DNA from: Metabacillus bambusae | Lineage (GTDB): Bacteria; Bacillota; Bacilli; Bacillales; Bacillaceae | DNA length: 64,000 nt | Direction of reading: 5' to 3' | NCBI RefSeq assembly: GCF_017497975.1 | Contig: NZ_JAGDEL010000018.1 | Coordinates: forward strand, 1-64,000 | Translations under genes and position numbers: made by a program | Notes under the pieces: generated by a model | What the model saw: only the letters and a program-made list of their open reading frames with translations | Told to the model about the DNA's origin: nothing | The model's database searches: none | Part shown: piece by piece, positions 22,657 through 32,265 of the stretch | Position numbering within the stretch: position 1 is the first letter of the stretch | How the letters are laid out: the number at the start of each line of letters is the position of its first letter

Positions 22657-23949
22657 TTAATACTGCTTTCTTATCGCTGATGTTGAAATATTTAATTGTT
22701 CACGGTATTTTGTAACAGTTCTTCTTGAAATATTTATACCATAACTAGATTTTAACTCATTTGCAATTTTTTGATCTGATAAAGGCTTCTTTTTATCTTC
22801 AGAATTAATCATTTCCTGAAGTTTCATTTTTACTGAGGCAGATGAAACCTCTCCACTTTCTTCATCAAGCTTAGTTGAGAAAAATGATTTCATACTTACT
22901 AAGCCATGAGGTGTTTGGATGAATTTATCCTTTACAGTCCTGCTAACCGTTGATTCATGTATGTCCAAAGCTTCAGCGATATCCTTTAATGTAAGAGGCT
23001 TCAGTAGGTTTTTTCCATATAAAAAATAATCGTGTTGTTTTTGAATGATCACCTTCATTACATTTAACATTGTCTCTTTTCGCTGTTCAATCGCTCTTTG
23101 CAGCCATCTTCCCTGTGTTAGCTTTTTAGAATAATAATCCTTTGTCTCTGTATCCATCGTATTCTGAATAGCTGGTTCTAAAGGTTGATTAAATAATAGT
23201 TGGGGAATAAGCTCGTCATTATAAATAATCTGCAACTCATTATTTGTCTTTCTAACGATCATGTCAGGAGTTACATATGTTGATTCATCACTTTCAAACT
23301 TTAGCCCTGGTCTTGGTTCAAGTTTTCTTATTTCGTGTTGGATTTCCTGGATTTCAATTATCGAGACATTTAATTTTTTTGCTAAGTCCTTCCAAGACTT
23401 TTCAGCAAAGCTCCGGAAATGGTCTGATATGATCGTTTCCGCGAGTTCATTTCTAATCGGTAATCGTCTTAACTGTAGTAAAATACACTCTTGCAGAGAA
23501 CGTGCACCAATACCTGCAGGTTCTAAACTTTGCAGCATATATAGCTTGCTTTCAAGCAATTCTTCGCTAACGTTAACGATACGTGCCAAGTCTATTAAGT
23601 TATCCTTTAAATATCCATTTGCATCAAGAGCATTGATTAATAAATCGAGACAAGCTCTATCGTTCTTGGTCATCGAAAAATCAACTAGCTGATTCCGCAA
23701 ATGCTCTCTCAGGCTAGGCTTTTCTTCGCAGGAGTTCTCAATAAACGTTTTTCTATCTGATTTTGAGCTTGACTTACGATATGGTGAACTGTAGGTTTCT
23801 TTTACTTCAATGAGGGGATTTTCCATTATGAGTTCCTGGACGTAAGAAAGGAGATCAGCTGAGGAATATTGTAATAAAGTAATAGCTTGCTGTAATTCTT
23901 GAGTCATTTTCAATTTTAACGTTTGTTCTTGAATTAATCCAATTTTCAT
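22657..23949 (-). CDS. sigL: RNA polymerase sigma-54 factor (SigL/RpoN)
   Basis: The 430-residue sigma-54 has a Gln/Leu-rich activator-interaction region at the N-terminus (LKLKMTQELQQAITLLQYSSADLLSYVQELIMENPLI). A core-binding domain follows, then a DNA-binding helix-turn-helix (LKDIAEALDIHESTVSRTV). The C-terminal RpoN box is ISRRTVTKYREQL. SigL drives activator-dependent genes for amino-acid, acetoin and levan use. A consensus catabolite-responsive element lies 64 bp upstream, matching the known CcpA control of sigL. Confidence 0.97.
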   Translation of the reverse strand: MKIGLIQEQTLKLKMTQELQQAITLLQYSSADLLSYVQELIMENPLIEVKETYSSPYRKSSSKSDRKTFIENSCEEKPSLREHLRNQLVDFSMTKNDRACLDLLINALDANGYLKDNLIDLARIVNVSEELLESKLYMLQSLEPAGIGARSLQECILLQLRRLPIRNELAETIISDHFRSFAEKSWKDLAKKLNVSIIEIQEIQHEIRKLEPRPGLKFESDESTYVTPDMIVRKTNNELQIIYNDELIPQLLFNQPLEPAIQNTMDTETKDYYSKKLTQGRWLQRAIEQRKETMLNVMKVIIQKQHDYFLYGKNLLKPLTLKDIAEALDIHESTVSRTVKDKFIQTPHGLVSMKSFFSTKLDEESGEVSSASVKMKLQEMINSEDKKKPLSDQKIANELKSSYGINISRRTVTKYREQLNISTSAIRKQY

Positions 23950-24012
23950 GTTGACTTCCCCCTATTTTACATACTACTCAAAGTTAAAGAAAAAAGGTAC
24001 GGTATATGCCGT

Positions 24013-24028
24013 AAGGAAACGCTTACAT
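24013..24028 (-). promoter_or_regulatory. catabolite-responsive element (cre) upstream of sigL
   Basis: On the minus strand ATGTAAGCGTTTCCTT fits the cre consensus WTGNAANCGNWNNCW at every fixed position. It sits 64-79 bp upstream of the sigL start. CcpA repression of sigL is established in B. subtilis. Confidence 0.75.
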
Positions 24029-24199
24029 TTAGTGATGTTTTCTTCTTTCAACAAACAATCCTACAAACCTCTTAATTATAATCCTACTACATGCTTATGT
24101 TTCTGTCACAAAAAAATGCTGTAATTAGGGTTTTTTTGTATTATTCGCTAAAGAATCGTTAAATCCTGTCTTTAGGCTGCCATATATTTTCCTATAGAA

Positions 24200-24330
24200 A
24201 TAGGCTCTGCAAACTTGGTTGTTGATTTCCGCTACAGGCGTTCGATTTCTACGGGCAGTCTGTGAGTTTAGTCTCACTTATCAGTTCCAATCAACAAAGT
24301 ACCAAAACTAACAGTGAGCTTTAACAGAGT
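24200..24330. repeat. degenerate relic of the MITE-like repeat
   Basis: TAGGCTCTGCAAACTTGG…GGTTGATTTCCGCTACAGGCG and the later CAATCAAC segment resemble the ends and centre of the repeat family at 1732-1953 and 46740-46957. The GC-rich core is largely lost. It lies between divergent sigL and the PilZ gene; no gene is seen in 23950-24463. Confidence 0.5.
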
Positions 24331-24463
24331 TTAGAAAAAAACTTAAAATTGTTGCTATTTTTTCCATAGCAGATTGATTTATAATCATGCTATTATCAAA
24401 GAATTGTGGGGTTAAAAAATCATCAGCCCCTTTTTTAACCAATTTATTAAAGGAGTACCGTCT

Positions 24464-24835
24464 ATGAGGTATAAAAGGGAAGAACCATTCCGTTATGAAT
24501 TTAATCCCCCGCTATCTTGCACTTTTAGCATTGTTGAGATAGATAATAAAAATATAAATACTGGAAATGCTGATGGCCATATTATTGACCTTAGCCCAAA
24601 AGGGGTAAAACTGACCTCTAAGCTTAATATCCCCTTAGGAAAGCAAGAGGTTAAAATTAAATTAAATTTTAGAATAAATATAGATATGATTTATGTCGTT
24701 GGTATATTAGTGTGGCGAAAGGAATTAAATCACCTAGGCTTCCAATACGGAGTTAAGTTTGTTAATATTTCTGTGCTTCCAGAAGTGATCATGGAAGAAT
24801 TAAAAACCTTTATTAAACAAAAAAGTTATCAATAA
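24464..24835 (+). CDS. PilZ-domain protein (putative c-di-GMP receptor)
   Basis: This 123-residue protein is a single PilZ domain. The RYKREEPFRYEF segment supplies the RxxxR arginines and IIDLSPKGVKL supplies the (D/N)xSxxG motif, the two signatures needed to bind c-di-GMP. Residues 60-110 form the beta-barrel remainder (YVVGILVWRKELNHLGFQYGVKF). AAAGGAG lies 8 bp before the ATG. It converges on the GGDEF-EAL gene across a shared terminator. Next to a c-di-GMP turnover enzyme and a c-di-GMP riboswitch operon, it is a plausible local effector; the target is unknown. Confidence 0.88.
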   Translation: MRYKREEPFRYEFNPPLSCTFSIVEIDNKNINTGNADGHIIDLSPKGVKLTSKLNIPLGKQEVKIKLNFRINIDMIYVVGILVWRKELNHLGFQYGVKFVNISVLPEVIMEELKTFIKQKSYQ

Positions 24836-24842
24836 TAAACGA

Positions 24843-24876
24843 AAAGAGGCTGACAATTTATTAAGTCAGCCTCTTT
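24843..24876. terminator. bidirectional terminator between PilZ and GGDEF-EAL genes
   Basis: The stem AAAGAGGCTGAC / GTCAGCCTCTTT encloses a 10-nt loop, with TCTATT on the plus side and TTTCG on the minus side. It lies between two converging genes, 7 bp after the PilZ stop and 36 bp after the GGDEF-EAL stop. Confidence 0.85.
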
Positions 24877-24911
24877 CTATTGGTAGCAATTCAATCTCCC
24901 ACTTAACTCGA

Positions 24912-27900
24912 TCATTCATCTTCCTCTGTCATACTTTTAGTTCTTTTGTCTTTGGTGGTCAACGTGTGATTATACTGTTTAAGAAACTCATTAATGATCT
25001 CTTCGATCAATGTAATTTCAGCCTGGATGATATCAAAGTATTCTGGTTTATATGTTCCTTTTTTAAGTAACTGAAACAAACCTTTTATTGAAGTCATCGG
25101 GTTCCTAATTTCTTGAGCAACTTCAGCAGCTATCTCTCCTGCAATTGTTAACTTTTCAGATCTCCGCAAAAGTTCTTCAGCTTTACGCTTTTCAGTGATA
25201 TTTCTTGCCACCCCAATAACATGCTGAACATTCCCTTTTTCATCCAAAATCGGTGTTAATACCGTCTCAAAAATACAGAAGCTACCATCAAGCTTGTTGA
25301 GTCTAATTTCTCTCTGAATTGCTTGCTTTGTTCTTATCATTTCCATGAAGTTTAACTTATGCTTCTCTTGATCAGCTTCAGGGAAAAGATTAAATAGTTT
25401 CCTGCCTTCGAAATGACTAAGCGGATAACCGAGGACTGTTTCATGAGAAGGAGAAGCGTACACCGTTGTCCCATTCACATCATAAATTGAGATAAGATCT
25501 TTCATATTTTCAGCCATTAGGCGATACATTTCTTGACTTTTGCGTAACGCTTTTTCTGTTTCTTTCAATTTTGTTATGTCGATACATGATCCAATAATCT
25601 CAACAATTTCTCCGCCTCTTTTAATCGGACTTAAAGCAGCAAGATAATATATACCATTAAGTTCACCTTCGTACGTTACATTTTCCTCTCCATCCCATGC
25701 TCTTTGATAAAATTTTGTTTTCTCTTTTGCTTTTTCAACTGGTATAAAATCAATTAATTCTTTTCCTATCGTTTGTTCTGGAACAAGGCCAAGTTGATAA
25801 ACTAGTTCTCCGTCGAATAAGGTATGAATAAATCGTCCATTTACTTTTTTGAACTTCATGGTCATCCCTTGCTGTAGACGAATCGTTTCTTGAAGTTCTT
25901 TTCTTGCATTTTGAATTAATTTTTCAGCCCATATACGATCATTTAGATCTTGAGAAATTCCACATGAGGTCACTATTTTTTCAATGTCCTTAAACTTGCT
26001 TTCAAATTCTTCCGCTAGAACTGGTTTACTAAAGTAATATCCCTGACCTTCATTACAGACATATTGTTGAAGAAATACTAAATGCTCCTTCGTTTCAATC
26101 CCCTCTGCTACAACATTTAAATTTAAGTTATGAGCCATTGAAATGATTGTTTTTAAAATTGTTTCGTCATTAAGATTATTATTGAGGTCACGTACAAAAG
26201 ATTGATCGATCTTTAATGTATCAACAGGGAAACGTTTTAGATAATTCAAGGAGCTAAAGCCTGTCCCAAAATCATCGATACTAATTCGTACGCCTAAACG
26301 TTTTAAATCCTTTAAAGTAGTGATTGTCCTTTCAATATCTGTTGTCATACTTTCGGTAATTTCAAGCTCCAAGTATTGTGGATCAAGCCCAGTATCATTT
26401 AATATTTTTGCAACTGCATGAACTAGGTTAACTTGAGAAAATTGCCGTGCTGATAAATTCACAGATATAACCATGTCCGAAAATCCTTTATCATGCCATG
26501 TCTTGTTTTGAGCACAAGCTGTATATATGACCCATTCGCCTATCGAAATAATTTGTCCTGTTTCTTCTGCAATTGGGATAAAAACTGCAGGAGAAACAAT
26601 TCCCCATTCTGGATGATTCCAACGAATTAAAGCCTCTGCTCCAGAGATTTTACCTGTTTTAAGATCTACTTTTGGTTGATAGTGTAAGACAAGCTCATTT
26701 CGTTGGATTGCTTTGTGCAATTCCATTTCCATTTCTAAAGAATTGTAGCTACTTTTATCCTTATTTGAAGAATAAAATTTATAAGTTTTCTTACCAGCAG
26801 ACTTTGCTTGGTACATCGCAAAATCAGCATGTTTAATTAAGATCTCACCCGTTTCACCATCATCAGGATATAAGCTAATCCCAATACTAGGAGAAGTAAA
26901 AATATCATATTCGTTAATTTTGGTAGGCTTAGATAGCACTTCAATCATTCGTTCTGCGATCTTTGCTGCATGATCACGATCGACATTTTCCAAAATAACA
27001 ATAAATTCATCTCCGCCCTGTCGGAATACCATATCATTTTCATTTACAGAGCACTTCAAACGTTCCGCTACTTCTTTTAATAATTGATCGCCTATTGTAT
27101 GACCTAATGTATCGTTTATAACTTTAAAACGGTCAAGGTCAATAAATAAGACTGCCTTTTTCGTTGAACGTTCTAATCCGGTTGACAAACATCTCTCAAG
27201 CATACTTCTGTTTGGCAACCCAGTTAGATGATCATGATACGCCATATGTTGTACCATATCCTGCGCTTTCTTTTGCTCTGTAATGTCCTTTGCAATTCCA
27301 TAAATACCCACAATTTCCTCTTCAATAACAATCGGAATATTTGTTACATTTACATAAACTAGTTTCCCCGATTTATGAACAACGTTTAGATAAAGTGTTT
27401 CTGTACTCCCTTTCATTGCATTATCAAAAGCAGTCTTTGCTTTTGATAATTCATCCGGATGGATAATCTCTTCAAATGACATATTATATAACTCAGCTGA
27501 ACTGTAACCTGACAGTTGTTCAGTTGCTTTGTTAACATTAGTAAATTTCCCTTTTAAATCAAAAGAATAGACCGCATCTTTGTTATATTCAAAGAGAGAC
27601 TGATAACGTTGCTCGTTGATCGTTAATTGTTCTTCGAGTACCTTCTGTTCAGTAAGATCTTTCCCCATTGCTAAAAGCGCTGGCTTACCATTATACATAA
27701 TTTTTGCTCCAGAGCCCTCTACAACAATTGGTCTTTTATCAAGTGTAAAAAGCTTATATTCCTGAAAATGTTGTTCCTTGCCCTTTAATACATCTTCTAC
27801 TTGATTCTTAAAGTGTTCTAAACTATCAGGATGAACGATTTTTTCAAATGATGTTCCAATTAATTGATCCGCATGAGAAGCACCATATAATTTCATCGCT

Positions 27901-29480
27901 TCAGGATTTGCGTAAACAATGATGTCATCTTGACTTACAAGCAGTGCCATAGGGGATTTCTCAACTAGATTACGATAACGTTCTTCACTTTCAATAAGTT
28001 CATTTTCTACCTGTTTCTTTTTCGTGATATCTCTGGCAACTAAGACTACATCATTCACTTCACCTGATACAGAGACAATCGGCATTCCAACTGCTTCTAA
28101 ATAGACATAGTGTCCATCTCTATGCTTATGGCGAAATTCAATTTTTTGTTCCGATTTTGTTTGAATAAGCCTTTGATTCCATTCATCTATTCGTTCTCTA
28201 TCTTGAGGATGAACCAACTCGTTTGATTTGCGATTAAAGTCAGACATTTTATACCCTAAGACTCGTTCCATCGATGCAGAACAAAACTTCATCCTACCGT
28301 CAGTTGAAAATAGCGCGACAATATCTGAAATATTTTCTGTTATTAAACGATATTTCTCCTCATTTAATGCAAGTTCAGATAAAATCCGCTTTTGACTTGA
28401 GATATCCTTTGCAATTCCATATACACCAACAATTTCGTCATTTACAATAATAGGAACATTTGTAACACTAACATGTACAAGGTCACCATTTATATGAACC
28501 AACACACTTTCATAATTTGTTGCTGTACCTTTTGCTGCTTTCATAAAGTGTTTATTTGTTAATTCGTAATATTCAGGTTCAATCATCCGTTTAAAATGCT
28601 TGTTTTCCCAATCTTCAACTTTATATCCCGTGATCTTTTCCAATGCTTTATTTATTGATAAAATCACTCCATCTCGATCCAGAGTAACAACGATATCAGG
28701 ATTATGCTCAAAAAGAGACTGATAATTTTGTTCAGTTTGTGCTAATCTTTGTGACTGGATGGTAAACTTTCGATCTATTATAGAAATCAAAATAAAAAAG
28801 AAAAGAATAACTACACTACCTACTCCTAGTCCGACAATTAAGTAAATATTATGGTTGATGGTGGTATGCTCAGAATCATGAAGATGACTGTTTATTCCTA
28901 CCATTGATAAATAATGCAAACACATTAAGTTAATTCCTATAAGAACCCCGCTTATCATCTTCATACCAAAAACACCTAATGAATGCGATGACATATTCCT
29001 CATAAACATTTTTAGAATATAGAAGGGGGGTAATAAGGCACATAGCATCGATACTAAAACTGAGAATAAATTGTATTCAATATGACCATGAAATGACTTT
29101 ATTCCGATAAAATGAAGTACGAGAAAGCTTAACCCCCAAAAAAGACTAGCTAAGTGGCTATGAGCTTTACTTTTTTTAGCTTTTGTACTGATTACTAATG
29201 TCAAAAACATAAGACTTATTGCAACTAGTAAAGAAATAACTACAAGAGATAAGTCAAATGAATGATACGGTATAAAAGCAAGCATTCCTAAAAAATGCGC
29301 CGTCCAAATTCCAATACCGATAGTAAAAGAACCATACAATATCCAAAATGTTTTCTTTCTCCCTACTTGGTTCGAAAGTCGGTAAAGAATATCAAAACCT
29401 GTATACGAAGATAAGATCGCAATAATAAATGAAATAACACCAAGTAATGGATGATAATTAGCAAAAATCGAATTAATCAC
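24912..29480 (-). CDS. MHYT-PAS-GGDEF-EAL c-di-GMP turnover protein with C-terminal PAS and vestigial HisKA region
   Basis: The protein has about 1520 residues. Residues about 1-240 are a seven-helix MHYT sensor (AHFLGM, HFIGI and HYLSM repeats). Four PAS domains follow at about 255-745, then GGDEF at about 755-915 with intact RQGGDEFIVIL, then EAL at about 925-1165 with AEALIRW, EITES, IDDFGTG and AEGIET intact. Two more PAS domains and a HisKA-like helix pair end the protein. In that last part the H-box reads EVAQEIRNPMTS, so the phospho-accepting His is Gln, and no ATPase domain follows. Both a diguanylate cyclase and a phosphodiesterase activity are possible. I prefer GTG 29480, which has GAGGTGA 5 bp upstream; GTG 29489 would add three residues. 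Confidence 0.93.
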   Translation of the reverse strand: MINSIFANYHPLLGVISFIIAILSSYTGFDILYRLSNQVGRKKTFWILYGSFTIGIGIWTAHFLGMLAFIPYHSFDLSLVVISLLVAISLMFLTLVISTKAKKSKAHSHLASLFWGLSFLVLHFIGIKSFHGHIEYNLFSVLVSMLCALLPPFYILKMFMRNMSSHSLGVFGMKMISGVLIGINLMCLHYLSMVGINSHLHDSEHTTINHNIYLIVGLGVGSVVILFFFILISIIDRKFTIQSQRLAQTEQNYQSLFEHNPDIVVTLDRDGVILSINKALEKITGYKVEDWENKHFKRMIEPEYYELTNKHFMKAAKGTATNYESVLVHINGDLVHVSVTNVPIIVNDEIVGVYGIAKDISSQKRILSELALNEEKYRLITENISDIVALFSTDGRMKFCSASMERVLGYKMSDFNRKSNELVHPQDRERIDEWNQRLIQTKSEQKIEFRHKHRDGHYVYLEAVGMPIVSVSGEVNDVVLVARDITKKKQVENELIESEERYRNLVEKSPMALLVSQDDIIVYANPEAMKLYGASHADQLIGTSFEKIVHPDSLEHFKNQVEDVLKGKEQHFQEYKLFTLDKRPIVVEGSGAKIMYNGKPALLAMGKDLTEQKVLEEQLTINEQRYQSLFEYNKDAVYSFDLKGKFTNVNKATEQLSGYSSAELYNMSFEEIIHPDELSKAKTAFDNAMKGSTETLYLNVVHKSGKLVYVNVTNIPIVIEEEIVGIYGIAKDITEQKKAQDMVQHMAYHDHLTGLPNRSMLERCLSTGLERSTKKAVLFIDLDRFKVINDTLGHTIGDQLLKEVAERLKCSVNENDMVFRQGGDEFIVILENVDRDHAAKIAERMIEVLSKPTKINEYDIFTSPSIGISLYPDDGETGEILIKHADFAMYQAKSAGKKTYKFYSSNKDKSSYNSLEMEMELHKAIQRNELVLHYQPKVDLKTGKISGAEALIRWNHPEWGIVSPAVFIPIAEETGQIISIGEWVIYTACAQNKTWHDKGFSDMVISVNLSARQFSQVNLVHAVAKILNDTGLDPQYLELEITESMTTDIERTITTLKDLKRLGVRISIDDFGTGFSSLNYLKRFPVDTLKIDQSFVRDLNNNLNDETILKTIISMAHNLNLNVVAEGIETKEHLVFLQQYVCNEGQGYYFSKPVLAEEFESKFKDIEKIVTSCGISQDLNDRIWAEKLIQNARKELQETIRLQQGMTMKFKKVNGRFIHTLFDGELVYQLGLVPEQTIGKELIDFIPVEKAKEKTKFYQRAWDGEENVTYEGELNGIYYLAALSPIKRGGEIVEIIGSCIDITKLKETEKALRKSQEMYRLMAENMKDLISIYDVNGTTVYASPSHETVLGYPLSHFEGRKLFNLFPEADQEKHKLNFMEMIRTKQAIQREIRLNKLDGSFCIFETVLTPILDEKGNVQHVIGVARNITEKRKAEELLRRSEKLTIAGEIAAEVAQEIRNPMTSIKGLFQLLKKGTYKPEYFDIIQAEITLIEEIINEFLKQYNHTLTTKDKRTKSMTEEDE

Positions 29481-29710
29481 GTAGTTCACCTCAAGTATAG
29501 TAAGAAAGAGAATATTCTTCTAATAGAAAAAACAGACCTAATTGCTGATGTCTTAGTTATTCTTATATTATCCTCTATTATCCTCTACAGAATATAAACG
29601 CTGATTATATAAATAAGTCGTTTTTTAATAGAAGGTACTTCTTTACATTCCATTAAAAAACGGCTCATTACTTCGGAAAGGGTAGTAAATCTAAGATTTA
29701 TTATTTGAAA

Positions 29711-29737
29711 AGGCTATTTTAAAAATTAAAATAGCCT
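29711..29737 (-). terminator. intrinsic terminator of the pterin/partner-switch operon
   Basis: AGGCTATTTT / AAAATAGCCT forms a 10-bp stem. On the minus strand it is followed by TTTTCAAAT. It lies 108 bp after the last STAS gene and before the GGDEF-EAL gene, so the two are probably separate transcripts. Nothing else is seen in 29490-29844. Confidence 0.7.
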
Positions 29738-29844
29738 CTATGTAGTACCTTAGCACTACACCATTATAATCTAAACATTAATATCTAGGATTAAATAGAA
29801 AATTGAATAACTACTCTTCCAGTCTTGAAAAAAACTATAGCGTT

Positions 29845-30156
29845 TTATACAAATACACCTTCACCGAGAATATCTGGTAGCTGCAAAAGATCAAAAACGT
29901 CCATCACTTCAGTTCTAACCTGACCAACAGTTACCTTTGTTCCCGACTCATGTAATGATTGTACCAAATTCATTAATAAACCCATCCCTGAAGAGTCCAC
30001 AAATGGTACCTCAGCGAAGTTTAAATTGACTGTTTTGTAGTTTAACAAAGCTGGGATTAGTTCCTCTTCAACAACTTCAGTACCCTCAATATCTAAATCT
30101 CCCGCTAGTTTGACTTCTAAATGATCCTTCTCTTGATGTAATGAAAATTTAATCAT
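29845..30156 (-). CDS. STAS-domain protein (anti-sigma-factor-antagonist type), operon gene 13
   Basis: With start ATG 30156 (GGGGAGA 6 bp upstream) the product has 103 residues and forms one STAS domain. The phosphorylatable serine region reads VPFVDSSGMGLLMNL, as in SpoIIAA/RsbV. Such proteins bind a partner kinase or anti-sigma factor only when this serine is dephosphorylated. This is the second STAS protein of the operon and the sequence differs clearly from the first. It follows the FapA gene by 19 bp and ends the operon before a terminator. Its partner is presumably the RsbW-type kinase four genes upstream; this is inference. Confidence 0.88.
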   Translation of the reverse strand: MIKFSLHQEKDHLEVKLAGDLDIEGTEVVEEELIPALLNYKTVNLNFAEVPFVDSSGMGLLMNLVQSLHESGTKVTVGQVRTEVMDVFDLLQLPDILGEGVFV

Positions 30157-30175
30157 ACGATTCTCCCCAATACCA

Positions 30176-32257
30176 TTATTCAAATACAATTCTTTCATTT
30201 TCATCTAAACGAGCATGAACTCGATATTTTGTTTCATTAAAGGTATACTTTACATTGCCGATTTTTATCACAGTACCTTCCATTGCTTTGTTCATCTTAA
30301 TAGTTTGATCACTAGGTACTGAGATAATTGTTGGTGTTCCACTTTCCGCTCCTACTTCATTCATTTCTACACCTAATCTTCCGTACACTTCTCCACCACG
30401 AATGATACCATTGATTTTTAATGCCCCACCTGCATGTATATTTGTATTGATACAGCCTTGTCCTAAGATTAAAACATTCCCACTACAATATAACCTGCTA
30501 TTTTGTGCATTTGGAATGGTAATAAAAGAGTTCGGTTCAACGGGTGTATCACTTAGCTCCTGGAGTTCACTTATTTTATAGGATAGTTGTTCAATTCGTT
30601 CTAATGAAGTCACTTCATTTGTTAATGATAAGAATAGCTGTGATAAAGAGATAGAAACTTCCCTCCAGCGATCATCATCTAAATATTTCTCACCCCTTCT
30701 AACAATTTCAACATATTGCTTTGCTAAAGGAGGAAAGTTTTTAAATTTCTTCTCTAGTAATATCCGGATTAAAGGTTGTAAGCCACCTCGAGAAAAATCA
30801 CTTGATTTAAAAGCAGGACTTTGTGTAAGCTGTTTGATCAAGCTGATTATTTTTTCGATATTTTGATTGATTCTTCCAAGTAAATGACCTAATTCAGTAA
30901 CAAGTAGATTATTTTTTCCAGCTGAAAGTTCTGATCCAACAACATTACCAAAAGTAGTGATCGCACCTGAAGCAGTGATAGTAGCAAAATTTACTGCTTG
31001 ATGAATAATAATACCACCCTCTGCTTCAACGACCATGTTTTCTGCTACTTCTCCAATAATCTCAACATCGCCCATGAACCTTATATTCCCACTTGATAAA
31101 TCGACATTACCAACATGTGTAAGCTTTGGCATAATCGATATTTTTACAAGCTTTCCTCTTTGTTCAATCCGCGGTCGCCCTGATTCAGTTGAAACGATCT
31201 TATCATCGAGTAACACAATTCCATTTCCTGCTTTAAGAATGATAGGAACAGTTTGTTTAGCAGGGATAGGCTCATTTGTTACGGTATACCCGATTTGCCC
31301 TGGTATTGGCGGATGAAGGATGGCAATCAGCTTCCCTCTATCCACTGAAGGTATTGTTTTCATCTCTCGATAGTCGACTTGTCCGGTTCTCTCCTTTTGT
31401 TCATCCTGTGAGTCCAACTCAATTTTAAATTCGATCCAACCGTCTTTTCCAGGTGTCGGACTCTTCCCACTAGCAATTTCAAATGTACTAGCTTGCTTTG
31501 TTTCCATGGCTTTTTTTAATTCATCTAGGTTAAACCCATGCTTCACCTGTAATGCTTCTAACCTTTGCATAACTTCTGCTTCATTCAGTTTATGTTGAAT
31601 CTCTTTAATTTCTTCCACTATAAGATCAATGTGATGGTCTGCAACAATATCTGGTATTGTCCGAGTGATCTTATAGCCTGGCTCTACATGTAAAAGGACT
31701 TTTAATTTATCTTTATCTATCGTGACTTTCCAGCTTGTTGCTATTTCTTCGTTTTCAACCTTGATTTGATACACGTCTTTTTCTGAAATAATCGTTGTTT
31801 TTTCCGATACCCGTTGATTATTTTTGTACAACTTAATCCCCTCATTAACAGTGACTAATGGGAATTGAGTTGGTGAAGATTTACAATATAGCTGTCCATT
31901 CCTTACCCAGACCTTTCCTTCAAGGGAGTCAGTTTTTGCCTCAAAAACAGGAGGTTCGTCTAGATTTCTTGTAATCGGAGTTGCATCCAGTCCTATTTTT
32001 TCTTCTGGAAAATCTGAGACAAGCTGCTCTAAATCTACCTCTTCTATTGGTTGTTGATCATTTTTACTAACAGAAGGAGTTTGTTCTAGCCTTGTAAGCT
32101 TAACGACAGCTCCTTTTGATCCAATCCCCAAGAAACCCTTCTTTTCATTCTGAATGATTTCAATATTGACCTCTTTTTTTGTGGCATCCAATAAATCAAG
32201 ACCCAGTTTTATCGCATCGTTTATATCTTTACCTTTTGAAACTATACTTTGCATCAT
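30176..32257 (-). CDS. FapA family protein (DUF342) with N-terminal Jag-like domain, operon gene 12
   Basis: The 693-residue protein begins with a Jag_N-type domain (about 1-55: GKDINDAIKLGLDLLDATKKEVNIEII…GFLGIGSKGAVVKL). A DUF342/FapA region follows at about 190-690 with right-handed beta-helix segments, GNVDLSSGNIRFMGDVEIIGEVAENM and LILGQGCINTNIHAGGALKINGI. A coiled-coil stretch sits between them. FapA proteins localise polar flagellar machinery in some Gammaproteobacteria; in Bacilli the role is unknown. The gene starts 8 bp after the phosphatase gene. Its place among partner-switch genes suggests it is a scaffold or target, but no catalytic residues are recognisable. Confidence 0.85.
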   Translation of the reverse strand: MMQSIVSKGKDINDAIKLGLDLLDATKKEVNIEIIQNEKKGFLGIGSKGAVVKLTRLEQTPSVSKNDQQPIEEVDLEQLVSDFPEEKIGLDATPITRNLDEPPVFEAKTDSLEGKVWVRNGQLYCKSSPTQFPLVTVNEGIKLYKNNQRVSEKTTIISEKDVYQIKVENEEIATSWKVTIDKDKLKVLLHVEPGYKITRTIPDIVADHHIDLIVEEIKEIQHKLNEAEVMQRLEALQVKHGFNLDELKKAMETKQASTFEIASGKSPTPGKDGWIEFKIELDSQDEQKERTGQVDYREMKTIPSVDRGKLIAILHPPIPGQIGYTVTNEPIPAKQTVPIILKAGNGIVLLDDKIVSTESGRPRIEQRGKLVKISIMPKLTHVGNVDLSSGNIRFMGDVEIIGEVAENMVVEAEGGIIIHQAVNFATITASGAITTFGNVVGSELSAGKNNLLVTELGHLLGRINQNIEKIISLIKQLTQSPAFKSSDFSRGGLQPLIRILLEKKFKNFPPLAKQYVEIVRRGEKYLDDDRWREVSISLSQLFLSLTNEVTSLERIEQLSYKISELQELSDTPVEPNSFITIPNAQNSRLYCSGNVLILGQGCINTNIHAGGALKINGIIRGGEVYGRLGVEMNEVGAESGTPTIISVPSDQTIKMNKAMEGTVIKIGNVKYTFNETKYRVHARLDENERIVFE

Positions 32258-32265
32258 TACCCCAC

